DNA of 58,659 nucleotides from Muribaculaceae bacterium (GCA_017557625.1 JAFYYG010000048.1:1-58659); one strand, 5' to 3'. Shown: positions 1 through 8,046, counted from the stretch's first letter. Program-made: numbers and translations. The notes: generated by a model not told the origin, from the letters alone.

Positions 1-16
1 TAAAAACTATTTCATT

Positions 17-286
17 ATGGCACATAAAAAAGGTGTAGGTAGTTCGAAGAACGGACGTGAGTCGCACAGCAAGCGACTCGGAGTGAAACTTTTTGGTGGG
101 CAATTCGCAAAGGCCGGTAACATCATCCGCCGTCAGCGCGGCACCGTTAACCGTCCAGGCGTTAACGTTGGCATGGGCAAGGACCACACCCTCTATGCTC
201 TCGTTGACGGAACCGTAGAGTTCCAGCACAAAGCTGGCCACACTTACATCAACGTAGTGGCAGCTCCACAAAGCGAAGAAAACTAA
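17..286 (+). CDS. rpmA: 50S ribosomal protein L27
   Basis: This is a complete 89-residue L27 of the 50S subunit, a component near the peptidyl-transferase centre. The N-terminus [16 protein letters not shown] and the following [10 protein letters not shown] segment are the family signature, and the length is normal for a form without a cleaved leader. It begins 16 bases into the window, so the usual upstream partner rplU (L21) would lie just outside. A strong terminator follows at 320-359, which makes this the end of its operon. It marks a core-genome boundary: everything from about 370 to 8340 is accessory in character. Confidence 0.97.
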   Translation: MAHKKGVGSSKNGRESHSKRLGVKLFGGQFAKAGNIIRRQRGTVNRPGVNVGMGKDHTLYALVDGTVEFQHKAGHTYINVVAAPQSEEN

Positions 287-319
287 AGACATCATCTCTC
301 ATTAGAGACCAAAATCACA

Positions 320-359
320 AATCATCGACCCGCAGCAGCGAGCCGATGATTGTTTTTTT
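320..359 (+). terminator. Rho-independent terminator after rpmA
   Basis: A perfect 8-bp stem AATCATCG / CGATGATT (320-327 with 344-351) is followed by a T run at 353-359. It lies 34 bases after the rpmA stop. Confidence 0.88.
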
Positions 360-372
360 GTATTGGGAAAGA

Positions 373-717
373 CTAGTCAAAACTCACAATTCCCATTGTT
401 CTGCCAAAGTCGTGCCGCAATCGGTACCCCACCATATATATCGCGCTGTAGCACAAGACTTCCAGCCTACAATTGAAATTATCTATGTCTTCCGACTCCT
501 CAACAATGTTTTTCCAATCCACAATAAACAGATTAAGCGCATAGTCAACTGCTGAGCTGGCCACATTATGCAAATCATCCTCAGCAATCCCATTTTTGCG
601 CAAGTCGATGCCATCCATGATTCTCCGTAGCTCAACAACCACGCTGTCCTTCACAGCACTGTCAAGCTCTCCATCGGGAAGCGCATTTTTCAATTGTTGA
701 AACAGTTTAGTTTCCAT
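373..717 (-). CDS. Small protein of unknown function, paralogue family A, copy 1
   Basis: I do not recognise a named family. This 114-residue acidic, soluble-looking protein begins METKLFQQLKNALPDGELDS. It shares a clear consensus with the genes at 2533-2850 and 3281-3604: MxTxLLxxLKxAL near the start, GELDS at about residue 16, a D-x-Y-A-x-x-x-F segment near the middle, then W-x-NIV. Copies 1 and 3 also end with R-T-M-G-I/V-V. There is no signal peptide or membrane segment. The three copies sit within 3.3 kb, all on the minus strand, which implies local duplication. The start is the only in-frame ATG matching the paralogues' N-termini. Function unknown; an immunity-protein-like role is only a guess. 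Confidence 0.75.
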   Translation of the reverse strand: METKLFQQLKNALPDGELDSAVKDSVVVELRRIMDGIDLRKNGIAEDDLHNVASSAVDYALNLFIVDWKNIVEESEDIDNFNCRLEVLCYSAIYMVGYRLRHDFGRTMGIVSFD

Positions 718-750
718 ATTTCATCTTTCTGACACAAATTGCATCGAGAG

Positions 751-933
751 TTATTCAAGCTCTCGCTTCGTTTCTTGTTTGAAGCGGCGGCGGGAGTATT
801 GCTTCTTTGACTTGTGCACGCGGTGGGTGGCGACCCACTGGCCGCCGCCGTTGCGTTCCATCTGCTCGTTGCGTGAGATCATCTTTATAATCTTATCCAT
901 CGCGTTGCTCTTGGTAATCTTCGACTTTTTCAT
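751..933 (-). CDS. Small basic hypothetical protein
   Basis: A 60-residue lysine/arginine-rich protein (MKKSKITKSNAMDKIIKMI at the start, HKSKKQYSRRRFKQE near the end), oriented like its neighbours. The basic C-terminal half suggests nucleic-acid binding, but no fold is recognisable. A plus-strand reading frame overlaps it (779-961); I prefer the minus strand because of its coherent charged composition and shared direction with adjacent genes. No ribosome-binding site is expected in Bacteroidales. Confidence 0.5.
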   Translation of the reverse strand: MKKSKITKSNAMDKIIKMISRNEQMERNGGGQWVATHRVHKSKKQYSRRRFKQETKRELE

Positions 934-1103
934 GATAAATCACACTAATTTAACTAATTAAAACTAATTTCCCCTCGCTGCAATTTAGTGTATCAAACGA
1001 TTTAGAACAAATAAAATAATCTCAATATATTTTGCAAAAACATGCCATTTCACACAATAGTTTTCGTTTTTAATCGTCTGAAAAAAATTCCAGGCTCAGA
1101 CAA

Positions 1104-1865
1104 TTATGCATTAAGCAAAGCTGTGTGCTCAAAGGTTTCAGTGTCGAGGAGGTAAGCGCAGCGGGTGTCGAGCATCTTCATCGTGGGATTGGTGATGGGC
1201 GGGCAGCTCACAAGGTTGCCACGCCGGTCATACTCCACTTGCAGCGTGTGACCGAATACCTGCTTCACCGCTTTACCGTCGATGTGCAGGTCCATGGAGG
1301 CATAAGCCAGTTCATCGACATCGGCCCAGATGCAGGAGCCGGCCTTGTTCCGTCCGCCACGGTGGTGCGACACCATGAAAAGCTGCCGCAGCCCTTTCTC
1401 GGTCGTGGGCAAGGCGTTAAGCGTCGCCACAAGTTCGTCGAGGCTTGCTGGTTCGGCATGTATGCTCTTGAGCCACTTGGTTGAACATCCCGCATGGGTA
1501 AACAAAATATCATCCTCCACATGCGCCATCTTAAACAGCTCACGATTAGCGGCAAGTATAGCAGCAATCTTGCTGTGCCACTCAGGCGACCAGCGACAGT
1601 GATAGCTCGATAATGCGCGGTAATCCTCACTGAAGTAAGGCATGTCGTGATTGCCGAGCAGCATCACCACCTTCTCGGGATACTCCCTGGCAAACGATAG
1701 TATCTCGCGGAAATTATTGATGGCATAAACAACGGAGACCTCCTCAAAATCGTAGGGGTCGAAATAATCACCCACAAACACCACACGGTCGCACTCGTTG
1801 ATGTGCTCGCGAGCTACTTCCCAAAACTTGCGCCCATGAACATCGGGCAAAACAATTATCTTCAT
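1104..1865 (-). CDS. Calcineurin-like metallophosphoesterase
   Basis: A 253-residue cytosolic phosphoesterase of the calcineurin superfamily, which uses two metal ions to hydrolyse phosphoester bonds; the substrate is unknown. Visible metal-site motifs in order: LPDVHG (residues 7-12), VFVGDYFDPYD (about 29-39), LLGNHD (about 76-81) and FTHAG (about 150), plus a later GHT. I place the start at 1865 because the motif-bearing sequence MKIIVLPDVHGR begins there; a longer reading frame starts at 1916 but its extra 17 residues lie upstream of the family N-terminus. A TTTGCATT box sits directly before the ATG, so the transcript is probably near-leaderless. Similar enzymes occur in phage and in accessory islands. 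Confidence 0.85.
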   Translation of the reverse strand: MKIIVLPDVHGRKFWEVAREHINECDRVVFVGDYFDPYDFEEVSVVYAINNFREILSFAREYPEKVVMLLGNHDMPYFSEDYRALSSYHCRWSPEWHSKIAAILAANRELFKMAHVEDDILFTHAGCSTKWLKSIHAEPASLDELVATLNALPTTEKGLRQLFMVSHHRGGRNKAGSCIWADVDELAYASMDLHIDGKAVKQVFGHTLQVEYDRRGNLVSCPPITNPTMKMLDTRCAYLLDTETFEHTALLNA

Positions 1866-1942
1866 AATGCAAATATCTTTTTTTACAAAGATATAAAAAA
1901 ATCCCGAGAAAAACAAATTTTCTATTCACACAGGTTTAGTCA

Positions 1943-2233
1943 TCACTCCCATTGTAGACACAATTTCAGAATTATTAATATTAGTAGTGCTAATCCTATA
2001 CCCAAATAATCGGCAATTACATCTTTCCAATCCCATTTATTTGTTGGCGAGCATTTATCTCCATATTCTTTTGCCAGAGCAGCTCCGGTACCACTCATCA
2101 CAGAACTAAATATCACTCCAAATAAATTTGTAAATGGCAGCATCACAACACCTGTAATCAAAGAGATTACAAAACACACCCCAAAATGAAAAAATTTATC
2201 TTTACCAACCTTTTTTATTAATTTATTAAACAT
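1943..2233 (-). CDS. Small membrane protein, YfiM/DUF2279-like, copy 1
   Basis: A 96-residue protein with hydrophobic segments at about residues 17-35 and 74-92. The motifs DKFFHFGVCFVISL, GAALAKEYGDKCSPTNKWDW and KDVIADYLGIG resemble the small DUF2279/YfiM-type membrane proteins, in which H, E-x-x-D and D-x-x-G residues are conserved; the assignment is by motif only. A close paralogue lies at 8047-8340. The two share nearly all of the central 70 residues, and their downstream DNA is also similar. Role unknown; an inner-membrane or envelope location is likely. Confidence 0.75.
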   Translation of the reverse strand: MFNKLIKKVGKDKFFHFGVCFVISLITGVVMLPFTNLFGVIFSSVMSGTGAALAKEYGDKCSPTNKWDWKDVIADYLGIGLALLILIILKLCLQWE

Positions 2234-2352
2234 ACTTCTTTATATAATATAATTGTACTATAGAGCAATAATTTCTTTTTATCTATTGCAAAGATATATA
2301 AAAATCCCGAGAAAAACAAATAATCTCGGGATTTTTCCAGTTTTCTTGTGGC

Positions 2353-2496
2353 TCAAATCTTCAGATAGTCAAATAAGAACCACTCCAGGAGCTTGATGAG
2401 CAGCCAACCTATGCCGGCGATTGCCAACACCACCACTCCGCCAACCACAAAAGTGACAACAAAGCCTATTATGAACCAAAAAATAAACGAGAACAT
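2353..2496 (-). CDS. 47-residue single-pass membrane peptide
   Basis: A short ORF read directly from the sequence: ATG at 2494-2496 (complement), TGA at 2353-2355. The product starts MFSFIFWFIIGFVVTFVVGG and continues into an alanine/glycine-rich hydrophobic stretch, then ends LLEWFLFDYLKI. The whole peptide is hydrophobic with one or two membrane spans, a pattern typical of small Bacteroidales membrane proteins. It lies between the DUF2279-like gene and family A copy 2, in the same orientation. Coding status is inferred from composition and context only. Confidence 0.5.
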   Translation of the reverse strand: MFSFIFWFIIGFVVTFVVGGVVVLAIAGIGWLLIKLLEWFLFDYLKI

Positions 2497-2532
2497 AGCA
2501 CTTAATTAATGGTCTGCGCTCACATCGTTCTG

Positions 2533-2850
2533 CTAAAAACCCGCCTTGCGCCGCTCTATTTGGCACGCGTTAAGGCACAAGACATAGAGTTTTTTGTGAA
2601 ATTCGGCCGAGCTCGACGATGTGAGAGCCTCATTGTTCACTTTCTCGACAATGTTCTTCCATCCCACAAGAAACAACCTAAAAGCATACTCAACGGCATC
2701 AATCCACTGGTCTCTGTCAAGTCCCATTTTGCAGCTATTGTTCTTAGCCACGATTTGAAACATTTCAAAGACCACATCGCCTTTCACATCACTGTCGAGC
2801 TCACCCGTGGCAAGCGCATCTTTCAATTTTCCTAATAAAGTTGTCTGCAT
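2533..2850 (-). CDS. Small protein of unknown function, paralogue family A, copy 2
   Basis: A 105-residue paralogue of the proteins at 373-717 and 3281-3604. It begins MQTTLLGKLKDALATGELDS and has YAFRLFLVGWKNIVEKVNN in the centre, closest to copy 3. It carries an extra serine-rich insert (about residues 75-83) and ends ACQIERRKAGF, so it lacks the R-T-M-G-V tail of the other two. Whether the tail was lost or never acquired cannot be decided from the downstream sequence, which does not continue the tail in another frame. Confidence 0.72.
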   Translation of the reverse strand: MQTTLLGKLKDALATGELDSDVKGDVVFEMFQIVAKNNSCKMGLDRDQWIDAVEYAFRLFLVGWKNIVEKVNNEALTSSSSAEFHKKLYVLCLNACQIERRKAGF

Positions 2851-2966
2851 AATTTCAGTGTTTTAAAGTTACTGGTGCAAAATACATCAACGACTGTGCC
2901 AAAACACAGCACAGCCTTACGAAATTTTAGTTTATTGTTTTCTATTCGTATCCGCTAAACAAAGGG

Positions 2967-3256
2967 GTCGCCGCTGGCGACGAGTTTGTTGATATGTCAA
3001 TACCCCGCATGGCACTTGTTTTGCTCGCTATCGCTCGCAGAACAAGAGCCATACGGGGTTACCCAAGGGTCAGCCTTCGGCTGTTTGGATAAAATGCTCA
3101 CGCTCGCAAGGCTCTGTCTATAGGGACAAGGCGGCCTTGTCCGCTCGACTGGCAATCTTCATTTTATTGCGTTTCGGACAAGGCGCGCCTTGTCCCTACA
3201 TCATCTAGCTTAATCGCATTTTCGCTCGCTAAACAAGAACCATACGGGGTTTCCCA
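2967..3256. repeat. Cluster of palindromic REP-like repeats
   Basis: The 430-base gap between family A copies 2 and 3 holds no gene but several repeats. There is a GTCGCC-gct-GGCGAC hairpin (2967-2981), a 9-bp-arm palindrome with one central base, GGACAAGGCGGCCTTGTCC (3124-3142), and a perfect 20-bp palindrome GGACAAGGCGCGCCTTGTCC (3176-3195). The phrase CCATACGGGGTT occurs twice (about 3049-3060 and 3240-3251), followed by a near-identical CCCAA(G/T)GGTCAGC. A 21-base stretch at 3085-3105 recurs exactly at 7989-8009. These look like dispersed palindromic elements, not coding DNA. Confidence 0.75.
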
Positions 3257-3280
3257 ATGGTCAGCACAGGCAATTATGCA

Positions 3281-3604
3281 TTACAAATCCACAACTCCCA
3301 TGGTTCTGTCATGCGTCTGTTGCATTTGCACTGTTTGACATGCGGAGAGGCAAATATTCTTTAGTCTACCATAGAATTCATCCTCATTATTCACTTTTTT
3401 GACTATATTTCTCCAGCTCACGAGAAACACATTAAATGCATAATCAGCCGCGTCACGCAACTGATCTTCTTCAAGCTCATTTTTGCAACAGTCGTCATTG
3501 GCTATGAATTTTAGCATCTCAAACATCACATCATCCTTTAAATCACTATCAAGCTCACCAACGGCAAGCGCTTTTTTCAAATCTTCTAATAAGGTTGTCT
3601 CCAT
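3281..3604 (-). CDS. Small protein of unknown function, paralogue family A, copy 3
   Basis: A 107-residue paralogue of the genes at 373-717 and 2533-2850. It begins METTLLEDLKKALAVGELDS, then has DDVMFEMLKFI, EEDQLRDAADYAFNVF and WRNIVKKVNNED, and ends THDRTMGVVDL, matching copy 1's RTMGIV tail. It is acidic with no signal or membrane segment. It is separated from copy 2 by the palindromic repeat cluster, which may have mediated the duplication. Confidence 0.75.
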   Translation of the reverse strand: METTLLEDLKKALAVGELDSDLKDDVMFEMLKFIANDDCCKNELEEDQLRDAADYAFNVFLVSWRNIVKKVNNEDEFYGRLKNICLSACQTVQMQQTHDRTMGVVDL

Positions 3605-3656
3605 AATTGTTTTGTTACGTCTGATTCCTTTGTAGTTTATCCTTTGTGCCTGACAC

Positions 3657-4616
3657 TCAACTCTTAGGTCGGTAAAGATTCAGCATCTCTGTCAACTGCT
3701 GACGCAGGTCATCGCGGAGCCATTGTGGCTCAAGGACTTCGACATTGGCACCCATAGCGAGAATCGCCTGCTTGAAGTCGAACGACGGGCGCAGCCGCCA
3801 CTCAAACACCGAGTAGTCCTCCCCCACCTCAACCTCTTGCTGGCTGTGGTGGAGCGGTAGCGAGCGCAGGTAGGCGCGCTCCTCGTCATTGGCGCGAAGT
3901 CGCACCGTCTCAACCGCCACACCGTCGTTACGGAACACACCAAAGGAGCCTTCAAAATACTCCTTAGCATCGAAATCAGAGGGCATAGTGAACTTCTTTG
4001 TCGAAATTTCCATACTCTCCACGCGGTCAAGGCCGTAGATGCGCACATCGTCGCTCGGCTCGTGCCAACCAACGACGTACCAGCGCTGGCGGAACACCTT
4101 CAAGCAATAGGGATGCAGCACGAACTCGGTTTTCTCGTCGCGTGCAAAACTTTGATACACAATGCTCAGCACCTTACCCTCACGCATCGCCTGAATCACT
4201 GTCGTGAGGTGCTTATAGCCCGATGGGATGTTCTCATACATCACCCGCGACTTCAGGTGCTCGGCCTCGACAAGCATATTCTTCACGGCAAAGTGGTTGC
4301 AAATCATGTGCGTCATCTCGCTCGCCATGTAGCCCTCATCGTCTGCGATATAATAAGTGTTATCGCTCTTGCAGCACTCAATGTTGACGTCGAAGATAGT
4401 CTCTATCTCACGACGGTGGTTGTCCCACGTGCGACGAGGGATAGCGCCGTCATCGTCATTGCCAGTTGTTCTGCGCTCAAGCCGCGCCTCCTCATCGGCC
4501 TCATCATAAAGGTAGCTGTCGCGATAAAGCTGATTCAACTCCCTGAGCGTAACATGCCCATGGTCATACAACGTGTTAATCTCCCATAAGTATCGAGCAA
4601 ATAAATTTCGTGACAT
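3657..4616 (-). CDS. WYL-domain transcriptional regulator
   Basis: A 319-residue regulator. The first ~90 residues form a winged-helix-like DNA-binding part (MSRNLFARYLWEINTLYDHG, then a RRTWDNHRREIE segment). The WYL domain follows (about 140-215), with LSIVYQSF, LHPYCLKVFRQRWYVVGWHE and RIYGLDRVESM; the signature tripeptide reads WYV instead of WYL. A C-terminal extension domain (WCX-like, about 230-315) completes the usual architecture. WYL proteins are ligand-sensing regulators that often control phage-defence or DNA-damage genes. It lies 52 bases downstream of, and in line with, a nuclease-like gene, so the two probably form one unit. Confidence 0.88.
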   Translation of the reverse strand: MSRNLFARYLWEINTLYDHGHVTLRELNQLYRDSYLYDEADEEARLERRTTGNDDDGAIPRRTWDNHRREIETIFDVNIECCKSDNTYYIADDEGYMASEMTHMICNHFAVKNMLVEAEHLKSRVMYENIPSGYKHLTTVIQAMREGKVLSIVYQSFARDEKTEFVLHPYCLKVFRQRWYVVGWHEPSDDVRIYGLDRVESMEISTKKFTMPSDFDAKEYFEGSFGVFRNDGVAVETVRLRANDEERAYLRSLPLHHSQQEVEVGEDYSVFEWRLRPSFDFKQAILAMGANVEVLEPQWLRDDLRQQLTEMLNLYRPKS

Positions 4617-4668
4617 GATGAATAGTATAATATAATAGTGAAGTGGAACTATACACCACTTTGCAAAA

Positions 4669-5523
4669 TTAGCAATGAATTATTTTATAATCATGATTAT
4701 CCATTGAAAACTTATCTAATAGCTCTGCTGTCCATTCCCCACAAACCCTTATCAAATCGCCATTATCCAATTCTATAGGTTCTTTAATATATCGTCTATC
4801 TTTATTATCTGCCTCGCTCTTAGGTAAAACCATATCATATGCTCCACGCATTCCAAATTGTTTCTGCAAATCCTCAATAGTAATTTCTTTGTGATCTTTT
4901 ATATATTCTTCTATATATCGCCTAACAACTTGCCGTGCACTAAACTCCTTGTCATCCTGCACACCACTCTTTCCAATAAATGAATACTTATTGTGAGATT
5001 TATCACTCATTGGATAGAATAATGTTGTTGTAACATAAGGAAGACCGTTTAACATAAATCGATGTACTTCAATACCATACAAATTATTCGATTTCCGAAT
5101 CTCATCTATAACTTCAGAATCAATATCAGGCGCAATAATAATGCCTTTCAAATCTGCAGATTTCTGAATTTCATTATTTTTGCAATATGCCTGGTTTTTC
5201 AAATAACGATTGAGTTGATTTAATCCGTTTTTCTTTGTTGCTGTCACATTTTTTAATTCACATATTGCAATATGTTCTGGCTCTTTATCCTTTGTATATT
5301 TTACAGCCACGTCAATCCTTCCCCTATTACCTCTTCCATTAAAGGTTATTTCCCACCCTATAACTTCAGGAGTGAAACCATCACCCTTATCAAATATTGA
5401 TGGATTCTCAATCAAAACGCTTTGCATAGAATGTTCAAAAAGAAAACCTTTTGATTCAATCTCTTCTGCATCATTATTTCCTAAAACAAATAATTTCTGT
5501 TCCATATAATTCAATTTTTTCAC
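4669..5523 (-). CDS. PD-(D/E)xK nuclease-like protein
   Basis: A 284-residue protein. The central segment RIDVAVKY ... IAICELKN gives a PD-(D/E)xK core with D71, E89 and K91, the metal-binding and catalytic residues of restriction-type endonucleases. The C-terminal third is a separate small domain with ARQVVRRYIEEYI, DLQKQFGMRGAYD and YIKEPIELDNGDLIRVCGEW, possibly for DNA binding or specificity. No methyltransferase is adjacent, so this is not a classical restriction-modification pair. Start uncertain: ATG at 5523 or at residue 7 (5505). The DNA is AT-rich compared with its neighbours, consistent with acquisition. Followed by the WYL regulator. Confidence 0.72.
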   Translation of the reverse strand: MKKLNYMEQKLFVLGNNDAEEIESKGFLFEHSMQSVLIENPSIFDKGDGFTPEVIGWEITFNGRGNRGRIDVAVKYTKDKEPEHIAICELKNVTATKKNGLNQLNRYLKNQAYCKNNEIQKSADLKGIIIAPDIDSEVIDEIRKSNNLYGIEVHRFMLNGLPYVTTTLFYPMSDKSHNKYSFIGKSGVQDDKEFSARQVVRRYIEEYIKDHKEITIEDLQKQFGMRGAYDMVLPKSEADNKDRRYIKEPIELDNGDLIRVCGEWTAELLDKFSMDNHDYKIIHC

Positions 5524-5826
5524 TGCCTACTCCCTTTCAAGCGTTTCGGCGATTTCTTTTGTTTCTCGTTGCAAATATAGTAATGTTTTCATAAAAAATC
5601 AAAGCTTCTACGCTAAAAATCAATCACAAATCACTTTTTCCGATGCAAAATAATAAAGAAACTGTGCCAAAATAAAGCGCATTGCAACTTTTCACAACAA
5701 TTGAGACAAGATAGAGATTTAAGATGCACACATTGTCGCTCTGCAATCTTCAAAAAAATAGACTTTAACACCGCATTTTTTTGAAAAAAAAATTTCTGTT
5801 GTGTTGCTCAGGTCCAAATTATTTTG

Positions 5827-5971
5827 TAACTTTGTAGAAAAGGATTGATTTATTAATGATTTAAGAAAAGGAATAATCAAAAAAATGCAAAAGAATATAC
5901 AACTCTGCCGTCATTTGGCATAGTTCACTGTTTTCTTTGCATCAAGAAAAAACTAAACAGCAAAAAGGATT
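5827..5971 (+). promoter_or_regulatory. Promoter and leader of the ATPase/DUF932-like operon
   Basis: A good Bacteroidales -7 box TAACTTTG lies at 5827-5834, giving a leader of roughly 130 bases before the ATG at 5972. The leader contains a possible 12-codon reading frame (5884-5922). The rest of the 448-base gap from 5524 is AT-rich and I see nothing else in it. Confidence 0.6.
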
Positions 5972-6829
5972 ATGGAAACTATTGTGAAAATGCGCGACGT
6001 GAAGCTAAGGGCTTCGCTGTTTGCCAACTACACCACAGGAACAGTGCTTGACGAGCTGCTGTGCTCCTACCGTGGCCTGCCCAAAGGTGTGAACTATATG
6101 GTGGTTGGCGACCCAGGAGTGGGCAAGACAACTGTGATTCTCGACTTGCTCGCCAATGTCATGAAGTATGCCCCTGAGGCTAAGGTGTTGTTTGTCAGTG
6201 CCGAGATGAACGAGATAGACCTCGCCGTCTATGTGCAGCGATTTCCCAAATTTGGCGACATCGACATCATGTTCATCGAACCCGACATCGAAGGCAAGAA
6301 ACGGCATCTGCCACTGTTGCAGGAACAGCTCAACAAGGGCTGGGACATCGTGGCGATTGACTCGTTCAACGAGCTGCAGGGCATCATCAAGGAAGAGGAG
6401 AACATTACCTCGCACCAGGCTGAGACCTACCTGCTCTCGCTCATCAAGAAGCACAACAAGGCAATGAATGAAGCTAAAAAGAACACCACGTTCCTCACCA
6501 TCCAGCAGGTGACGAAACGCGGCAACTTCATGGGCACCAACCGCCTCAAGCACATGATAAGCGCCATGATGGAGCTGCGCCTCGACAACCCCAAGAACGT
6601 GTTCAGCGACCGCTACATCATCTTCTCCAAGCACCGTCGCGGCGATGTGGGCGTGAAACTCTACTTCAGCCTAAGCACCACAGGCGACGTGAACTACAAC
6701 GAGCGCCGCTTCAACGAGGAACGCCGCCTGCGACACATCCACAGCAACATCTCCTCGCAGATTCGTGACTTTGCCAATAAATTTGAAAATGTAATAAACA
6801 CTAAAAACTTACAAAATGGAAACAGCTGA
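5972..6829 (+). CDS. RecA-fold P-loop ATPase (KaiC/DnaB-like)
   Basis: A 285-residue single-domain ATPase. Walker A is GDPGVGKTT at residues 46-54 and Walker B is IVAID ending at D130. LFVSAEMNEIDLAVYVQRF (about 73-91) resembles the post-Walker region of KaiC/RadA/DnaB-type RecA folds, and the sensor-like strand TTFLTIQQVTKRG follows near 175. There is no zinc finger or protease domain as in RadA, and no N-terminal helicase domain as in DnaB. It overlaps the next gene by 14 bases, implying translational coupling. The usual RecA-fold role is ATP-driven DNA or protein remodelling; the actual substrate is unknown. Confidence 0.8.
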   Translation: METIVKMRDVKLRASLFANYTTGTVLDELLCSYRGLPKGVNYMVVGDPGVGKTTVILDLLANVMKYAPEAKVLFVSAEMNEIDLAVYVQRFPKFGDIDIMFIEPDIEGKKRHLPLLQEQLNKGWDIVAIDSFNELQGIIKEEENITSHQAETYLLSLIKKHNKAMNEAKKNTTFLTIQQVTKRGNFMGTNRLKHMISAMMELRLDNPKNVFSDRYIIFSKHRRGDVGVKLYFSLSTTGDVNYNERRFNEERRLRHIHSNISSQIRDFANKFENVINTKNLQNGNS

Positions 6830-7868
6830 ATATCAAAAACAACGTGATGAAATCCTCAACCGCCCAATGTGCTTTCGCGAAGCGGCGGTCGAGGACATCG
6901 AAGCGCTCGACGACAAACACTACAAAGTGGCGGGAATGACGGTCGAGGTGATTCCCGACGTGGCTAGAAGACTCGACAAATACATCGGCACCAACAGCCA
7001 GCAGGTGGGACAAGTGAAAAGATACTATGGCGAATATGGCGCCACCAACCTGCGCAACTATCTGGGAAGATCGGTAAAGCCGGGCAAGAAAGTTGTCTTG
7101 CAGGCAAATGCCACAACAGGAAAGGTGACGGGCGTGGAACGAATTGGTGAACATATGATTGTGCCGCAGACGTTCTTCGACTTTGCCGACATGTTCATGG
7201 ACCGCAACAACTATCTGCCCCACAAGATGGAGTTCCGCGACAACAGAATCCACCTGATGCTCGAGGCAACCAACCCGCAATACCATTCGTTGTTGAAGGG
7301 CGATGACGTGCTCTCCAACGGCATAATGCTCAGCTGGCAACCAGGACAGATGGCTGTATCAAATTTCTACGTCAGACTAGTGTGCTCCAACGGCATGACA
7401 CGCGTCATCGACGAGAATGTGGCACGCACCTCAACGGCAACGCCACAGGTGCTTACAGAAATGCTCTATCTTCCCGACAACCAACTGTTGATGAGCACCA
7501 ACTTATCGACGCTGCAAGAGAAGGTCATCGAGGCGGCAAGGTGCAGAGCGTCGCTGCGCGAGATGAAAACGGCGAAGGAGATTCTGCTCAGCAACGGTGT
7601 GGACGATGTTGTCGCCGAGGAGTATGTGCCTTACAAGGAGCTCGTGAAGGAATACAAAGAGGCGGGACATCGCATCAACGCGAAAAACCGAGCCTACGCC
7701 GAAGGCAACCAGAACGTGTGGGAACTCTACAACAACCTCACCGAGTTCGCAACCCACAACCATGAGTTCACTAGCCACGACCCGCGCCGCACAAGCATCC
7801 TCATAGAGAGCATGAACCTCCTCGACAAGGAACGGGACCTAAAACCCAGACTGACGCTAAACAGCTGA
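6816..7868 (+). CDS. DUF932-like phage/plasmid-type protein
   Basis: A 350-residue protein with no signal peptide or membrane segment. The middle section, with VSNFYVRLVCSNGMTRV (about residues 184-200), is the strongest resemblance to DUF932 phage/plasmid-like proteins, in which an N-x-x-x-G and an R-x-V-C-x-N-G motif are conserved. The N-terminal 100 residues do not look like classic members, so the match is partial. The C-terminal ~120 residues are helical and charged. The start overlaps the ATPase's last codons and a terminator follows at once, so the pair forms a closed two-gene operon. Biochemical function of DUF932 is not established. Confidence 0.6.
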   Translation: METAEYQKQRDEILNRPMCFREAAVEDIEALDDKHYKVAGMTVEVIPDVARRLDKYIGTNSQQVGQVKRYYGEYGATNLRNYLGRSVKPGKKVVLQANATTGKVTGVERIGEHMIVPQTFFDFADMFMDRNNYLPHKMEFRDNRIHLMLEATNPQYHSLLKGDDVLSNGIMLSWQPGQMAVSNFYVRLVCSNGMTRVIDENVARTSTATPQVLTEMLYLPDNQLLMSTNLSTLQEKVIEAARCRASLREMKTAKEILLSNGVDDVVAEEYVPYKELVKEYKEAGHRINAKNRAYAEGNQNVWELYNNLTEFATHNHEFTSHDPRRTSILIESMNLLDKERDLKPRLTLNS

Positions 7869-7875
7869 AACCACC

Positions 7876-7917
7876 AAAAATGAGACTCAAGGCCTTGACT
7901 TTGAGTCTCATTTTTTT
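7876..7917 (+). terminator. Terminator of the ATPase/DUF932-like operon
   Basis: A 15-base stem AAAAATGAGACTCAA (7876-7890) pairs with its exact complement at 7901-7915, with a loop of 10 bases and a T run to 7917. Confidence 0.9.
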
Positions 7918-7988
7918 CACTCCCGTTCAACCCAAATCGGTCATTAGGCGACTAGTTTTTTAGGTCTATTTATGCCATGACAATTTTA

Positions 7989-8009
7989 TTGGATAAAATG
8001 CTCACGCTC
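7989..8009 (+). repeat. Second copy of a 21-base dispersed repeat
   Basis: Identical to 3085-3105, and similarity continues over the next 8 bases (GCAAGGCT against TGAAGGCT). It lies between the DUF932-like operon and the second DUF2279-like gene, so both copies border paralogous genes. Confidence 0.6.
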
Positions 8010-8046
8010 TGAAGGCTTTGAGCAAGCACTAGAAAAGAACAAAAAC

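Noticed and set aside
346-555. Plus-strand frame opposite family A copy 1
   Set aside because: The minus-strand gene has two clear paralogues; the plus frame is its shadow.
779-961. Plus-strand 60-codon frame opposite the small basic gene
   Set aside because: Neighbouring genes and a coherent charged product favour the minus strand.
2900-3280. Remnant of an insertion sequence
   Set aside because: No transposase fragment or terminal inverted repeats of IS type; only short palindromes and a few short duplications.
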